From positions 62,001 through 126,000 of the forward strand of contig JAJFKP010000010.1 of NCBI GenBank assembly GCA_021773135.1: a stretch of DNA of 64,000 nt, read 5' to 3'. Of this stretch, positions 34,846-44,519 are shown piece by piece (position 1 is the stretch's first letter; each line of letters starts with the position of its first letter). Below the pieces are notes generated by a model that was not told the origin of the DNA, did no database searches, and was given only the letters and a program-made list of their open reading frames with translations. The position numbers and the translations under genes were made by a program. Origin of the DNA: Woeseiaceae bacterium. GTDB taxonomy: Bacteria; Pseudomonadota; Gammaproteobacteria; Steroidobacterales; Woeseiaceae.

Positions 34846-36117
34846 ATGTCCGCTGCGACCAAAGTCGAGCCCAATGAAACGCGCGCGACCATCCTGTCAT
34901 TCCTGTTCGTGTTTACGCTCATGGCTGCCTATTTCATCATCCGACCGGTCCGTGATGCGATGGCCAGTGACTGGACACGGGCGGAAACGAGTTTCCTCTG
35001 GACGCTGACATTTTTCTTCAGCATCGTCGCCGTCGTCGTCTACGGTTTTGTCATAGCGCGGGTTCGTTTCAGTCGCGTGGTGCCGGGCGTGTATATCTTC
35101 TTCGCAATAACCTTTGCCGGCTTTTACCTGGGCTCCGGATCGGTGGATGACGCCACGCTGGTAGACAAAACCTTCTATGTCTGGCTGAGCGTCTTTAGCC
35201 TGTTTCACGTCTCGGTTTTCTGGAGCTTCATGTCGGGGCTTTTTTCGAAAGATCAGGCGCCGCGCCTGTTCGCGATCATCGCCAGTGGTGCAAGTATCGG
35301 GGCGATAGTCGGCCCGGCGATACCCACCTTTTTTGCTGAAGATATAGGCGTGATGAACCTCATGCTCATTTCCGCCGGAATGTTGCTCATTCCTGTGCCA
35401 ATGATCAGCGCATTGGAAAAACTTAAAACGACCGAGCTTGGCAACCAGGATCTGCAGGCTGATCTTAGCCAGGCGCAGCGACTCGGCAAGAATCCGTTTT
35501 CGGGATTCATGCTGTTCGTCAAGGATCCGTACCTGCTGGCGATCGGCATTTTCATATTGATGTATGTCACGATGAGCACCTTCGTCTATATGGAGTTGCG
35601 AGAGTTTCTCGCACCCTACGAACGTGCCCAAAGGACCGAGATTCAGGCGAGCATCGACCTGGCCGTCAATTCACTCGCTGTTTTGACCGCACTCTTTGCG
35701 ACCAGCAGGTTGACGACGCGTTTCGGCATGGCGACGACGTTGGCGATTATTCCCCTGCTGATGGTTGGCGGCTGGCTGATCGTGGCGGCGGTTCCGATAC
35801 TTGCGGTAGTCATTGGATTGCAGATCGCGAGGCGAGCAGGCAACTATGCAATTACGCGGCCCGGCAGGGAGATGCTTTTTACGCAGGTCGATGCGGAAAC
35901 CCGATATAAAGCGAAGCCCGTAATTGATATCGTTGTCTATCGCGGCGGAGATATGGTCACCGCCTGGCTGCACACCGGGTTGCGCGAGACACTTAACTTA
36001 GGTCTCGGCGGGGTCGCACTGTTTGCTGCCGTGATCGCAGGCATCTGGGCGATGGCCGGTGCCTATCTGGGGCGCGCGTATCATCGCGCCGACCGGTCGA
36101 ACGGGAGCGATAATTGA
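34846..36117 (+). CDS. MFS protein related to nucleotide (ATP/ADP) transporters
   Basis: A 423-residue inner-membrane protein with about 11-12 helices. AAYFIIRPVRDAMA near the first helix is the R-P-x-R-D signature of the ATP:ADP antiporter-related family found in many free-living bacteria. Later GARIV-type loops are seen as GASIGAIVGPAIPTFF and ARRAGNYAITRPGREMLF. The latter, RPGRE, recurs in this family. Transport of a nucleotide or another anion is inferred only. The start is uncertain: ATG 34846 keeps the family N-terminus, and GTG 34810 has a slightly better upstream AGGA. It overlaps the next gene by four bases. Confidence 0.75.
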   Translation: MSAATKVEPNETRATILSFLFVFTLMAAYFIIRPVRDAMASDWTRAETSFLWTLTFFFSIVAVVVYGFVIARVRFSRVVPGVYIFFAITFAGFYLGSGSVDDATLVDKTFYVWLSVFSLFHVSVFWSFMSGLFSKDQAPRLFAIIASGASIGAIVGPAIPTFFAEDIGVMNLMLISAGMLLIPVPMISALEKLKTTELGNQDLQADLSQAQRLGKNPFSGFMLFVKDPYLLAIGIFILMYVTMSTFVYMELREFLAPYERAQRTEIQASIDLAVNSLAVLTALFATSRLTTRFGMATTLAIIPLLMVGGWLIVAAVPILAVVIGLQIARRAGNYAITRPGREMLFTQVDAETRYKAKPVIDIVVYRGGDMVTAWLHTGLRETLNLGLGGVALFAAVIAGIWAMAGAYLGRAYHRADRSNGSDN

Positions 36118-37319
36118 CGCAGGCATGGATTTGCGACGCAGTACGAACCCCGATTGGGCGTTACGGCGGGGGCTTGTCGTCGATACGTACGGACGATCTG
36201 GGTGCGCTACCGATACGGGCATTAATCGAACGCAACCCGGGTCTTGATCCTGTCGCGATTGATGACCTGGTGTACGGCTGTGCAAACCAGGCTGGAGAGG
36301 ACAATCGGAATGTCGGACGAATGTCGGCGCTGCTGGCAGGCCTGCCGACCGAGGTACCGGCGGCGACCGTCAACCGCCTGTGTGGCTCGGGGATGAACGC
36401 TGTCGGTAATTCTGCGCACGCAATACAAGCCGGACAAGCGGAAATCGTAATCGCGGGCGGCGTCGAATCAATGTCGCGCGCACCCTTTGTGATGGCGAAA
36501 TCAACGACGGCGTTCGGCCGCAATGCAGAAATGTATGATACGACGCTCGGCTGGCGCTTCGTGAATCGAGCGCTGGAGAAGCAGTACGGCACTGATTCGA
36601 TGGCAGAAACCGCCGAGAACGTCGCAGCCGACTATGCCGTTTCCAGGGAAGACCAGGATCGGTTCGCGTTGCACAGTCAGCATAAGGCCGCTGCGGCAAT
36701 TGCCGCAGGCACACTGGACGAGGAAATCGTTCCGGTCAGTGTTCCCCAAAGAAAGGGCGAGCCGCTTGTTGTTCGCGTGGATGAACACCCGCGGGCCGGA
36801 TCCACTATCGAGGGCCTGTCCAAGCTGCGTCCCATCGTCCGCAATGACGGTACGGTAACGGCGGGCAACGCCTCTGGCATCAATGACGGTGCCTGTGCGC
36901 TGCTGATAGCTGCAGATGCGGCCGTCAGCAAATACGATTTGCAGCCATTGGCAAGTATCGTTGCCTGGGCATCCGCTGGGGTGCAGCCGCGGGTAATGGG
37001 CATTGGTCCGGTACCTGCAACGCGGAAAGTGCTTGAGTTGGCCGCCCTGGAATTGGACGACATGGCTGTCATCGAACTTAACGAGGCTTTCGCGGCACAG
37101 GGCCTGGCAGTGCTGCGGGAACTGGGCCTTGAGGACGATTCTGATCGCGTCAACGTAAATGGCGGTGCGATCGCCCTGGGCCACCCCTTGGGCATGTCGG
37201 GCGCCAGGCTGGTGACGACTGCGGCCTACCAGTTGCGGCGTACGGGGGGGCGCTACGCGCTATGCACGATGTGCATTGGCGTCGGCCAGGGCATTGCGAT
37301 GGTGATTAAAAGCGCATGA
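36114..37319 (+). CDS. Acyl-CoA thiolase (3-oxoadipyl-CoA/acetyl-CoA acetyltransferase type)
   Basis: A 401-residue thiolase that cleaves 3-oxoacyl-CoA with CoA or condenses acetyl-CoA. Nucleophile Cys lies in VNRLCGSGMNAV, and the general-base His and second Cys are in GGAIALGHPLGMSGARL and CTMCIGVGQG. GGVESMSRAPFVM is also seen. Length and the GQGIAMV end suit the PcaF branch, but no aromatic degradation genes flank it, so the exact substrate is open. The start is TTG at 36114, preceded by GGGAG. It overlaps the transporter stop and the nitroreductase start (ATGA). Confidence 0.88.
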   Translation: MTQAWICDAVRTPIGRYGGGLSSIRTDDLGALPIRALIERNPGLDPVAIDDLVYGCANQAGEDNRNVGRMSALLAGLPTEVPAATVNRLCGSGMNAVGNSAHAIQAGQAEIVIAGGVESMSRAPFVMAKSTTAFGRNAEMYDTTLGWRFVNRALEKQYGTDSMAETAENVAADYAVSREDQDRFALHSQHKAAAAIAAGTLDEEIVPVSVPQRKGEPLVVRVDEHPRAGSTIEGLSKLRPIVRNDGTVTAGNASGINDGACALLIAADAAVSKYDLQPLASIVAWASAGVQPRVMGIGPVPATRKVLELAALELDDMAVIELNEAFAAQGLAVLRELGLEDDSDRVNVNGGAIALGHPLGMSGARLVTTAAYQLRRTGGRYALCTMCIGVGQGIAMVIKSA

Positions 37320-37900
37320 GCGAGGTGCATCCTGATGGCGAGAGCCGCAATCTGCAGCTGATCGGGGAGCGGATTCGTTCGAGACGCACGACGAATCTCT
37401 TTCTCAAACAGGCCGTGAGCCGGGCACTGGTCCGCGACGCCATCGAAGTTGCACGCTGGGCGCCAAACCATCATTTGACCGAGCCGTGGCACTTCTACCT
37501 GTTGGGCGATGACAAGATCGCAAGGAGCGTCGAGCTTATTCGCACCATCGTCGCGGAGAATAAAGACGAGGATATAGCAGAATTCAAAGCAACATCTGCT
37601 GCGGCAATTCCCGGCTGGCTGATTGTTACGTGCCGGAAATCTGACGACGAGTTGTTGCAGCTAGAGGACTACGCCAGCTGCTGCTGCGCCGTGCAAAACC
37701 TCACCCTTTATCTGGCAGAAGCAGGCGTAGCCTGTAAGTGGACAACCGGACTGATTACGCGAGACCAGCGATTTTTCGACCTGCTTGGCATGGATTCAGA
37801 AAAAGAATTCGTCGTCGGACTGATCTGGTATGGATATCCGAAAATCCTGCCCACGCAGAATCGCAAAGCGGTCGGGGACATACTGACAGAAACCGATTAG
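37316..37900 (+). CDS. Nitroreductase-family flavoprotein
   Basis: A 194-residue FMN-dependent oxidoreductase. FMN phosphate-binding IRSRRTTNLFLKQAVSR with EVARWAPNHHLTEPWHFYL at the N-terminus and the flavin loop YASCCCAVQNLTLYLAEAG are characteristic. It ends FVVGLIWYGYPKILPTQNRK. Substrate unknown; family members reduce nitro groups, quinones or flavins with NAD(P)H. It shares an ATGA junction with the thiolase and converges with the MFS efflux gene three bases away. Confidence 0.85.
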   Translation: MSEVHPDGESRNLQLIGERIRSRRTTNLFLKQAVSRALVRDAIEVARWAPNHHLTEPWHFYLLGDDKIARSVELIRTIVAENKDEDIAEFKATSAAAIPGWLIVTCRKSDDELLQLEDYASCCCAVQNLTLYLAEAGVACKWTTGLITRDQRFFDLLGMDSEKEFVVGLIWYGYPKILPTQNRKAVGDILTETD

Positions 37901-37903
37901 CGG

Positions 37904-39109
37904 TTAGCTATTTGCACGTGGCCGCTGCAGCACTGCGTGCCGAAACAAAAAAATAATGCTAACCAGCATTCCCGAAACACCGACGCCGATCACTACGTTC
38001 AGGATCGTCCCCGTGTACAGCATGCTGTTGAAGATCGCGCTGGCGGCGCCCGCCACGCTTTGTGCCGTGCCGATGACGGATGCGGCGACGCCGGCAATCT
38101 CGGGAACCGGCTCGAGCGCAAGCGCGGTTGCGTTTGGCAACAAAAAGGCTGTGCCACACATGAACAGGCACACATTGCCCCAAACCCACCAGAAGCCTGC
38201 ATGGCCCAGCCACGCCATAGCAGCGAGCTGTACACCAGCGACGCCGACAATCGTCGCGCCGACTCCGATCATCTGGAGCGGGTCGAATCGGTGCAGTAAG
38301 CGCCGGTTAAGCAACGATCCAAACAGAATCGCCACGCCCGTCAGCGCAAAAATATAGCCGAACTGACGAACGGGAAAAGCGTATATTTCTATGACGAGAG
38401 CGGACGAACCGCTGATGATTGTCATGATCCCGCTGATCGTCGATATGATGATCAGAATCCCGAAAATACTTTGTGGCTGTGCCGCAAGCACTCTCAGGCT
38501 GTATCCAAATTGGGCCCAGACGCCGGTCGTGTTGGTCGGCCGGTGAGTTTCGCGCAGTGATGATTTGATACCGACAAGAATCAATCCACCGGCGATGGTG
38601 GTTGCAACAAACGTAGCCTGCCAGCCCCAGGCAGTAACCAGGTAGGCACCGAGCAGCGGCGCAATCATCGGCGCGGCTGTAAAAATCATGACCAGGAACG
38701 ACATTAATCTGGCGGCCTGTTTGCCACTCGAAATGTCCCGCACGATGGCACGCGCGAGGACCATGCCAGTCGATGCTCCAATACCCTGGACAAGCCGGGC
38801 CCCGAGGATGGTGTTAATGTCGTTGCTGATGGAGGTAACGACGCCGGCGAGTGTAAACAGCAAGATGCCTAAATATAGAACGGGCATGCGTCCGATGCGA
38901 TCAGAGATGATCCCCGCCGGTAGCTGTCCAAGCGCCATACCCGCGATGAACAAACCGACGACCTGTTGTCCCCGGGACATGCTTGTGGCGAGATCGTGCA
39001 CCATCGGGGGAATAGCGGGCAGGCTGATATCGAGTGCGAAAGCAACGAGTCCGGTCAGTAAACCGAGCACGACGATAAACCGATTCGATGTTGCCAGGCC
39101 TTTATTCAT
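37904..39109 (-). CDS. MFS multidrug efflux transporter, Bcr/CflA type
   Basis: A 401-residue protein with 12 predicted helices. The inner loop 2-3 motif A reads GQLPAGIISDRIGRMPVLYLG. Motif C-like RLVQGIGASTGMVLARAIVRD and the drug-antiporter pattern place it with Bcr/CflA drug:H+ antiporters. The N-terminus FALDISLPAIPPMVHDL is typical. ATG 39109 was chosen; an upstream TTG would add 22 residues without a signal or family match. Substrate cannot be predicted. The gene stands alone and is divergent from nrtS. Confidence 0.88.
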   Translation of the reverse strand: MNKGLATSNRFIVVLGLLTGLVAFALDISLPAIPPMVHDLATSMSRGQQVVGLFIAGMALGQLPAGIISDRIGRMPVLYLGILLFTLAGVVTSISNDINTILGARLVQGIGASTGMVLARAIVRDISSGKQAARLMSFLVMIFTAAPMIAPLLGAYLVTAWGWQATFVATTIAGGLILVGIKSSLRETHRPTNTTGVWAQFGYSLRVLAAQPQSIFGILIIISTISGIMTIISGSSALVIEIYAFPVRQFGYIFALTGVAILFGSLLNRRLLHRFDPLQMIGVGATIVGVAGVQLAAMAWLGHAGFWWVWGNVCLFMCGTAFLLPNATALALEPVPEIAGVAASVIGTAQSVAGAASAIFNSMLYTGTILNVVIGVGVSGMLVSIIFLFRHAVLQRPRANS

Positions 39110-39201
39110 CTCGGTTAGCGCATACAATTGGAGATTCCGCGACGATCGCGCAGAATAGTGGTTTACGTTCGCCAATCACAGTATTGATTCTCGGGATCGC
39201 A

Positions 39202-39447
39202 ATGAAAGACTGGTTAAAAGTAGCGCTGCGTCACGATGTCGTGGTTCGCAGCCTGAAGGTGAGTGCAATCGTCGGCACCTTGCTTACGGCCATCAACCAG
39301 GGTGATCTGATTCTGTCCGGCAACCTGACGTCTGCCGCGATCTGGAAAATTCCGCTGACCTATCTTGTGCCATTCAGCGTGTCGATGTATGCCTGCGTCT
39401 CGTCGATCCTCGCGCAGCGCGTGGATGAAGGGAACATGCATTTATAG
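39202..39447 (+). CDS. nrtS: Nitrate/nitrite transporter NrtS
   Basis: An 81-residue membrane protein with two hydrophobic helices around [21 protein letters not shown] and [21 protein letters not shown]. The INQGD and the [12 protein letters not shown] box are signatures of NrtS, a small nitrate/nitrite carrier. It is probably oligomeric. No nitrate reductase gene lies nearby. It overlaps the convergent hutI stop by six bases. Confidence 0.82.
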   Translation: MKDWLKVALRHDVVVRSLKVSAIVGTLLTAINQGDLILSGNLTSAAIWKIPLTYLVPFSVSMYACVSSILAQRVDEGNMHL

Positions 39448-40668
39448 TGGCTGCCCGCCGACGTAGAGCTCGCTAAGCTCATTGGTGCCGATCCAGTACG
39501 AGAGGACCTGCGGGTGATCGATGTCCCAGACAGCAAGATCGGCTCTCTTGCCGGTTGCAAGGGTGCCGCGGTCCTCGTCAAGCCCAAGCGCCGCAGCCGC
39601 ATTCCGGGTTACGCCTGCCAGGCATTCTTCCGGCGTAAGCTTGAACAGGCTGGTTGCCAGTGACATCGTCGTACGCAGTGAACACACTGGTGAGGTACCC
39701 GGATTGCAATCGGTCGCAATGGCGATCGGCACACCTTTGTCGCGCAGCCGCTCGATCGGCGGAAGCTGGGTTTCCCCCAGTGTGAGAAATGCGCCCGGCA
39801 GCAAAACTGCCACTGTTCCGGCGTTTGCCAGCGCGTCGATGCCGCCCCCTGTCGTGTACTCGAGATGGTCGGCGGAGAGGGCCGAAAACTCGGCGGCGAG
39901 TGCCGCGCCCCCGCCATCACTCAGTTGATCCGCGTGCAGTTTGACGGGCAGACCGCGAGCCTGGGCGGTTTCGAACACGCGGGCAATTTGCTCAGTCGAG
40001 AACGCGATCGATTCGCAGTAAGCATCTACCGCGTCAGCGAGCCCGCGTTCATGCACTGCCGGCAGCATTTCGGCGCAGACGAGATCGATATAGCCATCAC
40101 TGTCATTTTTGAATTCGATGGGAATCGCATGCGCGCCGAGAAAGGTGCTGCGAATCGTGATGTCCGCACTGCGTGCCAGTTCGCGCACGACCTCCAGAAT
40201 CTTAAGTTCTGCGTCGAGATTTAGGCCATAACCTGATTTGATCTCGACCGTGGCGCAGCCTTCGGCGCGCAGCAGCTGCAAGCGTGCCTGCGTCTGTTTG
40301 AGCAGTGTCTCTGCTGACGCGGCGCGCGTCGCATTCACGGTTGACATGATGCCACCGCCAGCACGCGCAATTTCTTCGTAACTGGCGCCCTGCAGGCGTT
40401 GTTCGAATTCTTGCGCCCGGTTTCCGCCAAATACGAGGTGGGTGTGGCAATCGATCAGGGCCGGCGTAATCCAGCGACCCTCTAACGAGCGCGTTTGGGT
40501 GATGTTCGCCTCGGGCAGCTCGCCTGCAGCACCGAGCCACGCAATCCTGCCATCCGAGATCGCCAGCGCAGCATCCCGGATAGTGCCGTAGGCCGGGCCT
40601 TCCTCCACCATCGTGGCGACGTTTGCGTCAGTCAGCAACAGGTCCCAGTTTTTCGAATCTCTTGGCAT
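39442..40668 (-). CDS. hutI: Imidazolonepropionase
   Basis: A 408-residue metal-dependent amidohydrolase converting 4-imidazolone-5-propionate to N-formimidoyl-glutamate in histidine breakdown. The metal site [17 protein letters not shown] is near residue 70, HAIPIEF and [11 protein letters not shown] follow, and the active Asp lies in [14 protein letters not shown] 40668 was chosen; ATG 40686, with AGG seven bases upstream, would add six residues and is equally possible. It diverges from hutF across a gap of about 56 bp holding a HutC-type operator. Confidence 0.95.
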   Translation of the reverse strand: MPRDSKNWDLLLTDANVATMVEEGPAYGTIRDAALAISDGRIAWLGAAGELPEANITQTRSLEGRWITPALIDCHTHLVFGGNRAQEFEQRLQGASYEEIARAGGGIMSTVNATRAASAETLLKQTQARLQLLRAEGCATVEIKSGYGLNLDAELKILEVVRELARSADITIRSTFLGAHAIPIEFKNDSDGYIDLVCAEMLPAVHERGLADAVDAYCESIAFSTEQIARVFETAQARGLPVKLHADQLSDGGGAALAAEFSALSADHLEYTTGGGIDALANAGTVAVLLPGAFLTLGETQLPPIERLRDKGVPIAIATDCNPGTSPVCSLRTTMSLATSLFKLTPEECLAGVTRNAAAALGLDEDRGTLATGKRADLAVWDIDHPQVLSYWIGTNELSELYVGGQPL

Positions 40669-40695
40669 TGCAATGGACCGTAGCATGCACTAGCC

Positions 40696-40705
40696 TGTAT
40701 ATACA
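40696..40705. promoter_or_regulatory. HutC operator between hutI and hutF
   Basis: The sequence TGTATATACA is a perfect palindrome matching the TGTA-N2-TACA core recognised by HutC-type GntR regulators. It lies in the short divergent hutI/hutF gap, where it could repress both promoters, and hutC is two genes away. In related bacteria urocanate releases HutC; the same is inferred here. Confidence 0.75.
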
Positions 40706-40724
40706 ACCTGGAAGATGCATCGCT

Positions 40725-42092
40725 ATGACCACTATTTTCGCCTCGCAGGCCCTCACAGCAAACGGCTGGGCTACCAATGTCCGCATCGTCATCGAGGCTG
40801 GCCGGATCAGCTCACTGACGAGCGATGCACGCGCGGAAACGGGTGATGTTGCCGCCGGCATCGTCATTCCAGGGCTGGCCAACGTGCATAGCCACGCATT
40901 CCAGCGCGTTATGGCGGGGCACACAGAGAATCGCGGGCCGGCTGACAAGGACAATTTCTGGTCATGGCGGCAGCGCATGTATGACCTGGCCGGCAAGATC
41001 GATGCAGAGGCACTGCAGGCAATAGCGCGCCAGGTTTATGGCGAAATGCTTGCCACCGGCTATACCTCGGTGGCGGAATTCCACTACCTGCACAATGAGC
41101 CGGGCCAACGCACCACTTCGGAAGCAATGTTCGAAGCGATAGCAACCGCCGCTGCCGATGCAGGCATCCGCCTGACCTACGTACCGGTGTTGTACGAACG
41201 TGCCGGTTTTGCACAGAACACCCCGTCAGCAGCGCAACAGCGTTTCGTGCGGTCTGTCGAGGAGCTGATTGCGCACTACGAAAACGTCGGCAAGCGAGCA
41301 GGAAATCGACTCATGACCGGCATAGGCGTGCACAGTTTGCGTGCCGTATTCCCCGAGTCGTTGCGCGCTATTGCGGCGGTTGCGAAACGCGATCGTGTGC
41401 CAATGCATATACATATCGCTGAGCAGCAGCGCGAGGTAGACGAATGTGTCGAGGTGCTGGGCGCGCGTCCTGTTGAGTGGCTTTTCGAGCACTGCGAGCC
41501 AGACGAGCGTTGGTGCCTGGTTCACGCAACCCACCTGGACGACACAGAGGTCGCGGCCATCGCGCGTTCAGGCGCCGTTGTCGGTCTGTGTCCCAGCACC
41601 GAGGCGAATCTCGGTGACGGTCTGTTTCCGTTGAAGACCTATCTCGAACTCGGCGGTCAGATAGCCATCGGATCGGACAGTCACGTGTCCGTCAATCCGT
41701 TCGAGGAACTGCGCTGGCTCGAATACGGCCAGCGCCTGATTACACAAAGCAGGAACGTGGCCGCCATCAGGCGTCCGCAAACCGGGCGCAGTCTCTTCGA
41801 CATGGCGCTGACCGGTGGCGCGCTGGCCTGCGGCCGGAGCAGCGATCGACTTGCCGAAGGCGGCAACGCCGACCTGGTCGTGCTCGATGACGACAGCCCG
41901 ATGCTGGCGGGGCACACGACGAAGTCGTTCCTGGACGCGCTGGTATTCTCCGGTTTCTCACTACCAATCGATCGCGTGATGGTCGCGGGTCAGTGGTGCG
42001 TCACCGACGGCAGGCAGGAAGGCCGGGAAGCTGCTGGAGCCGCGTACGCAGCGGCGGCGGAACGGTTGCAGTTGGAAACGGTGTCGACATGA
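40725..42092 (+). CDS. hutF: Formimidoylglutamate deiminase
   Basis: A 455-residue amidohydrolase that deiminates N-formimidoyl-glutamate to N-formyl-glutamate and ammonia. The metal motif is NVHSHAFQRVMAGHTE, followed by HIHIAEQQREVDECVE and the Asp of IAIGSDSHVSVNPFEELRW. The QRVMAGHTE sequence separates it from HutI. With HutG it completes the five-step pathway that releases formate rather than formamide. The start at 40725 lies 20 bp past the HutC site. The stop overlaps hutC (ATGA). Confidence 0.95.
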   Translation: MTTIFASQALTANGWATNVRIVIEAGRISSLTSDARAETGDVAAGIVIPGLANVHSHAFQRVMAGHTENRGPADKDNFWSWRQRMYDLAGKIDAEALQAIARQVYGEMLATGYTSVAEFHYLHNEPGQRTTSEAMFEAIATAAADAGIRLTYVPVLYERAGFAQNTPSAAQQRFVRSVEELIAHYENVGKRAGNRLMTGIGVHSLRAVFPESLRAIAAVAKRDRVPMHIHIAEQQREVDECVEVLGARPVEWLFEHCEPDERWCLVHATHLDDTEVAAIARSGAVVGLCPSTEANLGDGLFPLKTYLELGGQIAIGSDSHVSVNPFEELRWLEYGQRLITQSRNVAAIRRPQTGRSLFDMALTGGALACGRSSDRLAEGGNADLVVLDDDSPMLAGHTTKSFLDALVFSGFSLPIDRVMVAGQWCVTDGRQEGREAAGAAYAAAAERLQLETVST

Positions 42093-42853
42093 ACGCGACC
42101 GTCACGCCGCGCTATCGGCAGGTTAAAGAATTGATCATTCGGCGCATCTCGAGCGGCGAATTGCAGCCGCGCGATCGGGTGCCGTCGGAGAATGAACTCG
42201 TCGACGCGACGGGCGTATCGCGGATGACGGCAAACCGGGCGCTGCGCGAACTCAATGACGAAGGGTACGTTGAGCGTATTGCGGGCGTGGGTACCTTCGT
42301 TGCGGATTTCAAGGCAGCGTCGCACGTGCTCGAGGTACGCAATATTGCCGCAGAAATAGAGCGACGCGGTCATACGCATAGCGCAATCGTCCTCTTCAGC
42401 GCACAGGCGCCGGGTGATGCCGCAGCCGCAGCCGCGCTGAACATCGCAGCAGATGCACCGTTGTCCTGTGTCCGCATCGTGCACCAGGAAAGCGGCTTAC
42501 CGATCCAGTTAGAGGACCGTTACGTGGTGCCGGACTTCGCGCCTGATTTTCTGCGGCAGGACTTTCGTATCACTACGCCGAGCGCTTACTTAAGTTCTGT
42601 GTCTCCATTGCAGGAGGCGGAGCATGTCGTACGCGCGCAAATGCCTGACGCGTTCACGAAGAAGAACCTGGAGATGAGCGACCAGGAGCCGTGCCTCGTC
42701 GTCACGCGACGAACCTGGGCGCATGGCAACCCGGTCAGCTTTGCGCGCCTGTATCACCCCGGTTCGCGGTTCGAACTGTCCGGCCATTACACGCCACCTG
42801 GCACCAAGACATCAGAAAGGCATCCGGCAACTGGAGAAACAGAGAATGACTAA
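42089..42853 (+). CDS. hutC: Histidine utilisation repressor HutC (GntR family)
   Basis: A 254-residue regulator. The N-terminal winged helix holds [20 protein letters not shown] with [20 protein letters not shown]. The C-terminal UTRA ligand domain (from about residue 95) includes [18 protein letters not shown] and, near the end, [18 protein letters not shown]. It should bind the TGTATATACA site upstream of hutF and respond to urocanate. It overlaps both hutF and hutU, so its level follows that of the enzymes. Autoregulation is therefore likely. Confidence 0.93.
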   Translation: MNATVTPRYRQVKELIIRRISSGELQPRDRVPSENELVDATGVSRMTANRALRELNDEGYVERIAGVGTFVADFKAASHVLEVRNIAAEIERRGHTHSAIVLFSAQAPGDAAAAAALNIAADAPLSCVRIVHQESGLPIQLEDRYVVPDFAPDFLRQDFRITTPSAYLSSVSPLQEAEHVVRAQMPDAFTKKNLEMSDQEPCLVVTRRTWAHGNPVSFARLYHPGSRFELSGHYTPPGTKTSERHPATGETEND

Positions 42854-44519
42854 TGCAGGGAAGAGAACAATAAAGGCGCCAACCGGAACCGATTTGCAGA
42901 CAAAGTCCTGGCTGACGGAAGCGCCGCTGCGCATGTTGATGAACAATCTTGATCCGGATGTCGCGGAGCGCCCCGAGGACCTGGTCGTCTATGGCGGCAT
43001 CGGCAAGGCCGCGCGCAACTGGGAGTGCTTCGACAGAATTGTCGAGACGTTGCAACAGCTCGAGGATAACGAGACGTTGCTGGTGCAGTCGGGTAAGCCG
43101 GTCGGCGTGTTCAGGACGCATGCAGATGCTCCGCGCGTGCTTATTGCCAATTCGAACCTGGTGCCGGCGTGGAGCAACTGGGAACACTTTCGTGAGCTCG
43201 ATCGCAAGGGTCTCATGATGTATGGGCAGATGACGGCAGGCTCCTGGATTTATATCGGCAGCCAGGGAATCGTCCAGGGCACCTACGAAACGTTCGCCGA
43301 AATGGGTCGCCAGCACTATGGTGGCGACCTGGCGGGCAGGTGGATTCTGACGGCTGGATTGGGCGGCATGGGGGGTGCGCAGCCGCTGGCTGCGACGATG
43401 GCCGGCGCAGCCATGCTCGCGGTCGAATGCCAGGCCGATCGAATCGACAAGCGCCTGGAAACCGGCTACCTCGATAAGCGCGCCGATACGCTGGACGAAG
43501 CGCTTGCAATGATCGAGGAAGCGGTAAATAACCGCGATGCCGTGTCGATTGGCTTGCTGGGCAATGCTGCAGAAGTACTTCCGGGGTTATTCAAGCGTGG
43601 CGTGAGGCCGGATGCGGTCACCGACCAAACTTCTGCGCATGATCCAGCGAATGGCTATCTGCCGATTGGATGGACTGTCGCCGAATGGTTGGAAAAGCGA
43701 CAATCGGATCCCGAAGCGGTTGTGCTCGCGGCCAGTAAGTCGATGGCCACGCACGTCAGTGCGATGCTTGGGTTTCAGGCAGCCGGCGTACCGACCTTCG
43801 ACTATGGCAACAACATTCGCCAGGTCGCATTTGACGAAGGCGTCAGGAACGCCTTCGACTTCCCGGGTTTTGTTCCCGCTTACGTCAGGCCACTTTTCTG
43901 TCGTGGTGTCGGGCCGTTTCGCTGGGTAGCGCTGTCCGGAGACCCCGAGGATATCTACAAGACTGATCAAAAAGTAAAAGAGCTGATTCCCGATGATGCG
44001 CATTTGCATCAATGGCTGGATGCGGCGAGGGCGCGAATCCAGTTCCAGGGCCTGCCGTCGCGCATTTGCTGGGTGGGTCTGGGGCAACGTGACCGGCTGG
44101 GGCTTGCGTTTAACGAGATGGTCCGAACCGGTGAACTGAAGGCACCGGTCGTTATCGGTCGCGATCACCTCGATAGTGGTTCTGTTGCGAGTCCCAATCG
44201 CGAGACCGAGTCGATGCGCGATGGATCCGACGCGGTATCCGACTGGCCGCTTTTAAACGCGCTCCTGAGCACCGCCAGTGGAGCAACCTGGGTATCGCTG
44301 CATCACGGCGGTGGCGTCGGCATGGGCTACTCACAGCACGCGGGCCTGGTCATCGTGTGTGACGGCACCGTTGAGGCGGACGAACGCATCGGGCGCGTGC
44401 TCTGGAATGATCCGGCAATCGGGGTCATGCGACACGCGGATGCAGGCTATGAGGAAGCCATTGCGTGCGCACAGGAACACGGGCTGAACTTGCCCATGAT
44501 CGACGGGGCCGGCCAATGA
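42846..44519 (+). CDS. hutU: Urocanate hydratase
   Basis: A 557-residue NAD+-dependent enzyme turning urocanate into imidazolonepropionate. N-terminal [31 protein letters not shown], the NAD region [20 protein letters not shown] and the catalytic Cys/Asp area [13 protein letters not shown] and [15 protein letters not shown] are family hallmarks. NAD serves as an electrophile and is not consumed. The start at 42846 lies within the end of hutC, and its stop overlaps hutH by ATGA. Confidence 0.96.
   Translation: MTNAGKRTIKAPTGTDLQTKSWLTEAPLRMLMNNLDPDVAERPEDLVVYGGIGKAARNWECFDRIVETLQQLEDNETLLVQSGKPVGVFRTHADAPRVLIANSNLVPAWSNWEHFRELDRKGLMMYGQMTAGSWIYIGSQGIVQGTYETFAEMGRQHYGGDLAGRWILTAGLGGMGGAQPLAATMAGAAMLAVECQADRIDKRLETGYLDKRADTLDEALAMIEEAVNNRDAVSIGLLGNAAEVLPGLFKRGVRPDAVTDQTSAHDPANGYLPIGWTVAEWLEKRQSDPEAVVLAASKSMATHVSAMLGFQAAGVPTFDYGNNIRQVAFDEGVRNAFDFPGFVPAYVRPLFCRGVGPFRWVALSGDPEDIYKTDQKVKELIPDDAHLHQWLDAARARIQFQGLPSRICWVGLGQRDRLGLAFNEMVRTGELKAPVVIGRDHLDSGSVASPNRETESMRDGSDAVSDWPLLNALLSTASGATWVSLHHGGGVGMGYSQHAGLVIVCDGTVEADERIGRVLWNDPAIGVMRHADAGYEEAIACAQEHGLNLPMIDGAGQ

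Noticed and set aside
34897-35631. 244-codon minus-strand frame opposite the MFS transporter
   Set aside because: Charge-rich mirror of a hydrophobic gene, the usual artefact for antisense of membrane proteins.
36114-37319. Gene symbol pcaF for the thiolase
   Set aside because: The active-site motifs are shared by many thiolases and no aromatic-degradation genes are adjacent, so a generic name was kept.
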